Below are positions 60,173 to 64,000 of a DNA stretch of 64,000 nucleotides, in pieces. The notes under the pieces were generated by a model, which was not told where the DNA came from, made no database searches, and was given only the letters and a program-made list of their open reading frames with translations. The position numbers and the translations under genes are program-made. The DNA lies in contig NEEC01000017.1 in NCBI GenBank assembly GCA_002189035.1, positions 1 to 64,000 of the forward strand, in the 5' to 3' direction. Positions within the stretch are counted from its first letter, which is position 1, and every line of letters begins with the position of its first letter. The DNA is from Utricularia gibba (taxonomy: Eukaryota; Streptophyta; Magnoliopsida; Lamiales; Lentibulariaceae).

Positions 60173-60190
60173 GCCCCACGGTGGGTGCCA
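60173..60190 (-). other. Primer binding site of the Tat element
   Basis: On minus TGGCACCCACCGTGGGGC lies four bases after the 5' LTR end, the usual Tat-type leader start. I do not name the tRNA. Confidence 0.75.
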
Positions 60191-60194
60191 AATA

Positions 60195-60721
60195 TGTTAT
60201 GGGTGAAATCGGTATCCGTTCGGGGGCCGGTTTCAGGTGATAGGCGCAGTTGGGAATGCCACGCTTGGTCACGTTCTTCACGGTTGGTGCGATTGAAATA
60301 AGAATGAACAAGGATTTTTACGTGGAAACCGCCGGAAAGCGGAAAAACCACGAAGCTGCCAGAACTCGCCGGAGAAGAGTTTCACTAGATGGAGATCGCT
60401 AAGAGGAGAATACAAATTGAAGAAATCTTTTTTGTCCCACCTCTTTCTTGTCATAATTCCGTCTATTTATAGGAGAGCTCACTCTGACCAAATTCTGGTG
60501 TCTGCAAATATCGGTTGCTTTCTGCTCCTGCTATACGATCTCGATTTTCAGATATCGGCCATCTGTTATACCGTAATTCGGCCGCTTTTCAAACTATGTC
60601 ATATGGCCATACCTGTCAGATTTCTGACAAACGTCGATCTGTCGTATGGCGTTATACTCTCGGGATCTCTTTTGGCAGCCTTTTAGGAACCGATTACCCT
60701 TGGCCGATTTTTCCCTTATCA
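60195..60721 (-). repeat. 5' LTR of the Tat element, complete
   Basis: On minus it starts TGATAAGGGAAAAATCGG at 60721 and ends CACCCATAACA at 60195; 527 bp. It adjoins the TATAT duplication. Confidence 0.93.
60463..60471 (-). promoter_or_regulatory. TATA box in the Tat 5' LTR
   Basis: TATAAATAG on the minus strand, about 270 bp before the LTR end. The same box is in the truncated 3' LTR near 51146-51154. Confidence 0.7.
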
Positions 60722-61134
60722 TATATTACAATTTTTGTTTTCTATTTTTTAGTTATTATTTTTTTGTCATTAAGAGTAATCCATCAAAATAATTTTTTGA
60801 TTAATATTAACTTTGAAATAAACTAACGTGTCTTAATATATGATTGTATACATTTCAATAAAAATTAAAATGGGTATTAAAACATTAATTTCGAAATGAC
60901 AGGCATTTTTAAAAGAAAAAATTGAATCACACGTATTATGATGAAATCAAAAAAACAACAGGTATTTTGAAAAGAAAATTTTCTAACACAAGCATTTAAG
61001 TAAATTACTGGAAATTTGCGTATTGTGATCCCTGAGAAACCATTTGTACGCTCTGCTTTACGGGTATTGCTCCTGCTGGTGAACAATGAACTGAAAAATA
61101 TTGGGATAAATAGAGTTTCGCCTTACAAATTTGA

Positions 61135-61906
61135 TTACTTGTAGTCATGCAGCGGTGTCGTATTCCTGTCAAGATAAGCCAACACTGCCACCGTGGTGAC
61201 AGACCCGACAAACATTGGGATAGGCCCAAAGATCCAGAGCAGTAACGTGGTGGCGAAGTAGAGGGATCTTAGCCCGAGCTGCCAAAACTCACTTCCTCTG
61301 ATCACCTCCTTTTCAACAAAACCGTGTGGGACATCTTCATTACGCATGCTAATGAGGTAATTTGCATGTACGAAATACCTAGCTGTCTGAACGAAGCAGG
61401 CGAAAGCCACCAAGAAAAATGCAAGAAGAGCTGTGTACTTGATGTATATTGTCGATATGCTTTTGCTGCCATAGATATACCTATGGGTGAAAGCATTTGC
61501 ATCGGAACTGCCAATCAATGCCCCCATCACAGAACTGAGAACCAAACAGATTGATGCTAGAGCTGTGGCGGCGCTTATATTGCTGGATACCACACTGATC
61601 ATTGGCGCTCTTTCCTTTACATCCACCTGGGACCATAAATGAAGTATATGTATCAGATAGTAGGCATAGCAGAATGATTGGGTTCATCTCAGAAAATCTA
61701 CTTCATAGAAAATTCAGAATACTAACCTGAAACATTCTTCGAACCCATGCTCGTTTATTGTGATTCTCAAACCCAATGACCGTGGTTCCGGGATACTTGA
61801 GGTATCTGTAGAGAAGGATGAGATGGTACAGAAGCATGATGCTCAATCCAAACGACACTAAACCAACATCGAGGTAAAGCTCCACCCATGATGCTCTTGG
61901 TGCCAT
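61135..61906 (-). CDS. DUF599 family integral membrane protein
   Basis: Two exons, 61906-61727 and 61626-61135, joined across a 100-bp intron with GT (GTTAGT) and AG (TCCCAG) ends, give a complete 223-residue protein. This is the usual size of plant DUF599 proteins, whose function is unknown. Four hydrophobic segments are visible (about residues 11-35, 72-98, 122-142 and 182-211). Family-typical patterns are the N-terminal YLDVGLVSFGLSIMLLYHL, the W-V-R-R-M at the exon junction, GSEFWQLGLRSLYF and LWIFGPIPMFVGSV. The start at 61906 is the only ATG after an upstream in-frame stop. It lies in tandem with the ELOF1 gene, 265 bp downstream of that stop. No disabling mutation is seen. Confidence 0.9.
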
Positions 61907-62171
61907 AAATCTTTGAAGTCGTGCTTCACTTTGCGGATCTGATATGTGTAATGGGAATTTGGCAATCTACGTGAAAGAATAGTTGTATTACTTTTCACGG
62001 TAGTTCCGTCACGGTTGTACAATCTCCACCGTGTGACGGGTAGGTGGGATTCCGCGTAGAGTATTCAATCAACTATTTCAAGTGTTCATTTTTGACCCAT
62101 CACAGCTGTGGGTAGCAGCAATGGAAGGAACGTAACCGGTACTCTCAAGTCTTGCCTATGCGGTGCATGCA

Positions 62172-62763
62172 TCAATCATCGTCATCCTCCACACAGTTGA
62201 CTCTTTCGCACTCATCCACCCACTCGCTGTATCTGTAGACAAGGTTTCGTAAATAACAAGATTAAACATGCGGTTTGTTTATTTATTTGTTAAAGCGACT
62301 CCTTCGTCATGTAGCTGCAAGCACTTACATGTCTATAGCCTCAGAGAGTGCTGCAGAGAGAACGAGGAAGCAAGGTTATTCACTCAGGCAGCGTAATCAA
62401 GAAACAAATATTAAATACTTTTGCTGCGGTGAAAGAGCAACAAAGAGAGAGACATGTGATGTTCATTTCAGCATACAGTTTACGGAGGTGCTGAAGCTTT
62501 CTTGGCATATCCGACAGGACGCCTCCCCGATCAAGTTCTTCATGTCACTGAAATAAGAAGATCATATTATCATCATCATTTTCGAGCTCCAGGCACCATT
62601 CTTTGCGCATGATATTATGGATATGTCAAGGTAATATGGGTACTAATTACATGCGGCATTCGACGCTGGTGGCGTGGCTACAAAAGGGGCAACGAAACAC
62701 AGAATCAAGTTTGTTCATCCTCTTCTTGGGTAGTGGCTTAGCCCTTGACTTTCTCTTCCCCAT
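62172..62763 (-). CDS. ELOF1: Transcription elongation factor 1 homolog (Elf1/ELOF1 family), four exons
   Basis: The minus-strand exons are 62763-62651, 62547-62477, 62350-62329 and 62232-62172. All junctions have GT/AG and keep the frame, giving 88 residues. The protein starts MGKRKSRAKPLPKKRMNKLD, the basic tail of the family, has the zinc ligands C25-P-F-C28 and C49-R-I-C52, continues DMKNLIGEASCRICQESFS, and ends DIYSEWVDECERVN plus an acidic tail. Elf1 binds RNA polymerase II on chromatin and supports elongation and transcription-coupled repair. Exon 3 is only 22 bp (CA...GACAT), and without it the conserved L-S-E-A-I-D block is lost. All family hallmarks are intact, so this is a functional-looking host gene. 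Confidence 0.95.
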
Positions 62764-63563
62764 GCTCTGCAAATCTAGGCATTAGCCATAACATGAATAT
62801 ATGGTTAGCTGTTAAACGCAAATTTGATCCAAGCGATTTCTTAATATCTACGCTTCCACAGGCATGCGACGACAACCCCTAGCTACAAGAAAAAGGGGGC
62901 GGTCGATATCATCATTAAAGAGGCTTGGGAGACGCACGTCCAGACGCCCATAACACACCTAACCTAAAAGAGATCAAGGGGAGAGAAATGAGGAAACCTA
63001 ATCCGAAGTTGATCGCAAGAAACCAGGGAGGAATGAAGCAGGATCTACGCCGGAGCATGAAAGAGAGGCCAGTATTACGTACATGGATCTCCGTTTTTTT
63101 AGCTATTGGACCAATGGCTTCTTAATTCGGCCCATAGGCATGAAGCCCAGCAGAGAGCATCTACGCGCATTTTTGTAATCATGGACGCGGAGCGCTAGCT
63201 AAAATTATTCAAAACAACCCAGCAGGCAGCAGATAAAGAGAATCTTGATTTTGTGCGTTGTTTCTTGAAAGGGAACGCTCTAAATCCTTGTCTTTCTTTT
63301 AAAATCCAAGTGTGTGGCGTGCGCGACTCTTTCATGGGTGAGCGAGCATATAGGAAGGATACCATCTAATAGGTAATACCAAGAAGGGTCAACCTTAACA
63401 GCTAAACAATCCAGTTGCTCTAGAAGAGTCGGATCCGGATCCGGAGCGGGAGCGGGTGCCTGTTAGAGAAAGAGAGAGGGACTGGGAGGGACCAAAAGGA
63501 ATCTTGTTGATGTGGGAGGCGGGCCCTCGTGTATTAAAAGGGGGGGCATCCGGTCTGCTTTCC

Positions 63564-63581
63564 ATGTTTGAAGCCCATTAA
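63564..63581 (+). other. Upstream ORF 1 in the leader of the 63869 gene
   Basis: A five-codon ATG...TAA frame just after the predicted transcription start. It could lower translation of the main ORF. Confidence 0.35.
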
Positions 63582-63727
63582 AGTTACCACCAACTCTCAT
63601 CAAGACCCCATCCATCCATCTGCCTTCCACTTTCCTGTTTCCAGTCAGTCAGCCCCCCTCCCCTTAACTCGAGGTTTATTCCAATTCCAATTCCATTTTC
63701 CCATTCACATCACCCGCCGCTCTTTCA

Positions 63728-63805
63728 ATGCCCACAAACGCCACCGCACTCATCGCTCCGCTTCGCACACCAACATCGAATTGGAACAAGAATCGTCGCA
63801 ACTGA
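63728..63805 (+). other. Upstream ORF 2 in the leader of the 63869 gene
   Basis: A 25-codon ATG...TGA frame in the leader, ending 63 bases before the predicted start codon. No peptide similarity known. Confidence 0.35.
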
Positions 63806-63868
63806 AGCTTCATCTCTCCCATTCCCACTCTCCTCTCTCTCTGGGGTTTTTTTCATTCCTTTTGGTTC

Positions 63869-64000
63869 ATGGGTTGGTTTTCTTGCTCCGCTGAATCCGC
63901 CGTCGCAACCTGCGATTCCCAAAACTGGGAGCTTTTGATCGCCAGGAGCAGACAAGATGACAAACGACGCCCCTTCCAGATCACCGAATTCTCTTTTGCA
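63869..64000 (+). CDS. 5' end of a protein-coding gene, possibly a receptor-like cytoplasmic kinase (runs off the window)
   Basis: The frame from ATG 63869 stays open for 44 codons to the last base of the window. It begins MGWFSCSAESAVATCDSQNW and ends with the stretch R-P-F-Q-I-T-E-F-S-F-A. The context TTCATGG has G at +4. Met-Gly followed by Cys-6 fits N-myristoylation plus acylation. The end resembles the pre-kinase segment of plant receptor-like cytoplasmic kinases, where an F-x-x-x-x-A-T-N-x-F motif follows; that motif is beyond the window. Kinase identity is an inference from the N-terminus only. An alternative ATG in another frame (63957) has only 14 codons here and a weaker context. 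Confidence 0.5.
   Translation, partial: MGWFSCSAESAVATCDSQNWELLIARSRQDDKRRPFQITEFSFA

Larger units (their letters stand above)
50877..60721 (-). mobile_element. Tat/Retand-type Ty3/gypsy retrotransposon with an antisense extra ORF
   Basis: It is 9845 bp, flanked by the 5-bp duplication TATAT (50872-50876 and 60722-60726). The minus-strand order is 5' LTR, primer site, gag, protease, RT, RNase H, second RNase H, integrase remnant, then on the opposite strand an intron-containing ORF, then the 3' LTR. The second RNase H is the hallmark of the Tat lineage (known from that family), and additional ORFs, including antisense ones, are known from Retand-like members. Coding parts are frameshifted and contain stops. 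Confidence 0.93.
49964..61011. mobile_element. Probable non-autonomous Mutator-like element, split by the Tat insertion
   Basis: The flanks carry AAATTCGCG (49955-49963) and AAATTTGCG (61012-61020), a 9-bp duplication with one mismatch, the length usual for Mutator-like elements. The inward ends are inverted and related: both contain AATGC(C/T)TGTGT(C/T)AGA within ~35 bp, followed by AAAATACCTGTG/AAAATACCTGTTG phrases. Without the Tat element it would be about 1.2 kb with no coding sequence. The terminal repeat identity is only moderate, so the assignment is tentative. Confidence 0.55.
62764..63868. promoter_or_regulatory. Intergenic region between two divergent genes
   Basis: It separates the ELOF1 start (minus) from the gene starting at 63869 (plus). 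It contains site-II-like motifs (GGCCCA 63129-63134, AGCCCA 63144-63149 and 63572-63577), often found upstream of plant housekeeping genes. It also has a TATA-like TATTAAAA (63532-63539) in front of the plus gene and a pyrimidine-rich leader up to 63845. Part of it near 62764-63000 may be a 5'UTR intron of ELOF1, since TTTGCAG precedes its ATG. Confidence 0.5.

Noticed and set aside
63568-63894. A 108-codon plus-strand frame in the leader of the last gene
   Set aside because: It has no ATG start (TTG at 63568) and overlaps the better-supported start at 63869 in another frame. Its low-complexity Ser/His/Phe content reflects the pyrimidine-rich leader.

Overview
This window is nuclear DNA of a flowering plant. 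The evidence is spliceosomal introns in two host genes, plant-type Ty1/copia and Ty3/gypsy retrotransposons with primer sites matching initiator tRNA-Met, a TRIM element, a hAT transposon and a Tat-lineage retrotransposon with two RNase H domains. The species cannot be told from the sequence. About 95% of the window is repeat or repeat-derived. Genuine host genes occupy only the last 3 kb.

Layout. 1-27.6 kb is a 2.09-kb tandem repeat broken up by retrotransposons. Three near-identical units plus part of a fourth fill 1-6761, and older diverged pieces lie at 16073-17704, 21756-22185 and, mostly inverted, 26152-27648. The insertions are: a 5'-truncated Ty3/gypsy copy (6762-16072) carrying a complete copia element with a 5-bp target duplication (7156-12257); a rearranged copia with a 400-bp foldback and two oppositely oriented LTRs (17705-21755); and a second gypsy copy cut off inside its reverse transcriptase (22186-26151).

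27.6-46.5 kb is an older mosaic. It holds several copies of one ~1.5-kb LTR family (TGTTGGG...ACTAACA), a TRIM chain (28521-29363), a decayed hAT element (32233-38716) inserted in one LTR copy, a minus-strand Athila/Tat-like relic with its LTR (38940-41766), and three solo LTRs with target duplications (42724-43882, 44185-45008, 45987-46534). 46.5-50 kb is AT-rich with only small relics.

50.9-60.7 kb is one long Tat/Retand-type Ty3/gypsy element on the minus strand, flanked by TATAT. Besides gag-pro-RT-RNaseH-RNaseH-integrase it carries an oppositely oriented, intron-containing extra ORF that seems to have its own TATA promoter. This element itself sits in a probable Mutator-like non-autonomous element (49964-61011) with 9-bp flanking duplications.

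61.1-64 kb is the genic end. A DUF599 membrane-protein gene (minus, two exons) and an ELOF1/Elf1 transcription-elongation-factor gene (minus, four exons including a 22-bp microexon) are intact. A divergent gene starts at 63869 and runs off the window; its first 44 residues suggest a receptor-like cytoplasmic kinase. Nearly all transposon coding regions are broken by stop codons, many of them TGG or CGA codons turned into stops, as expected from decay of methylated DNA. I found no bacterial, viral or organellar genes and no CRISPR-like array.
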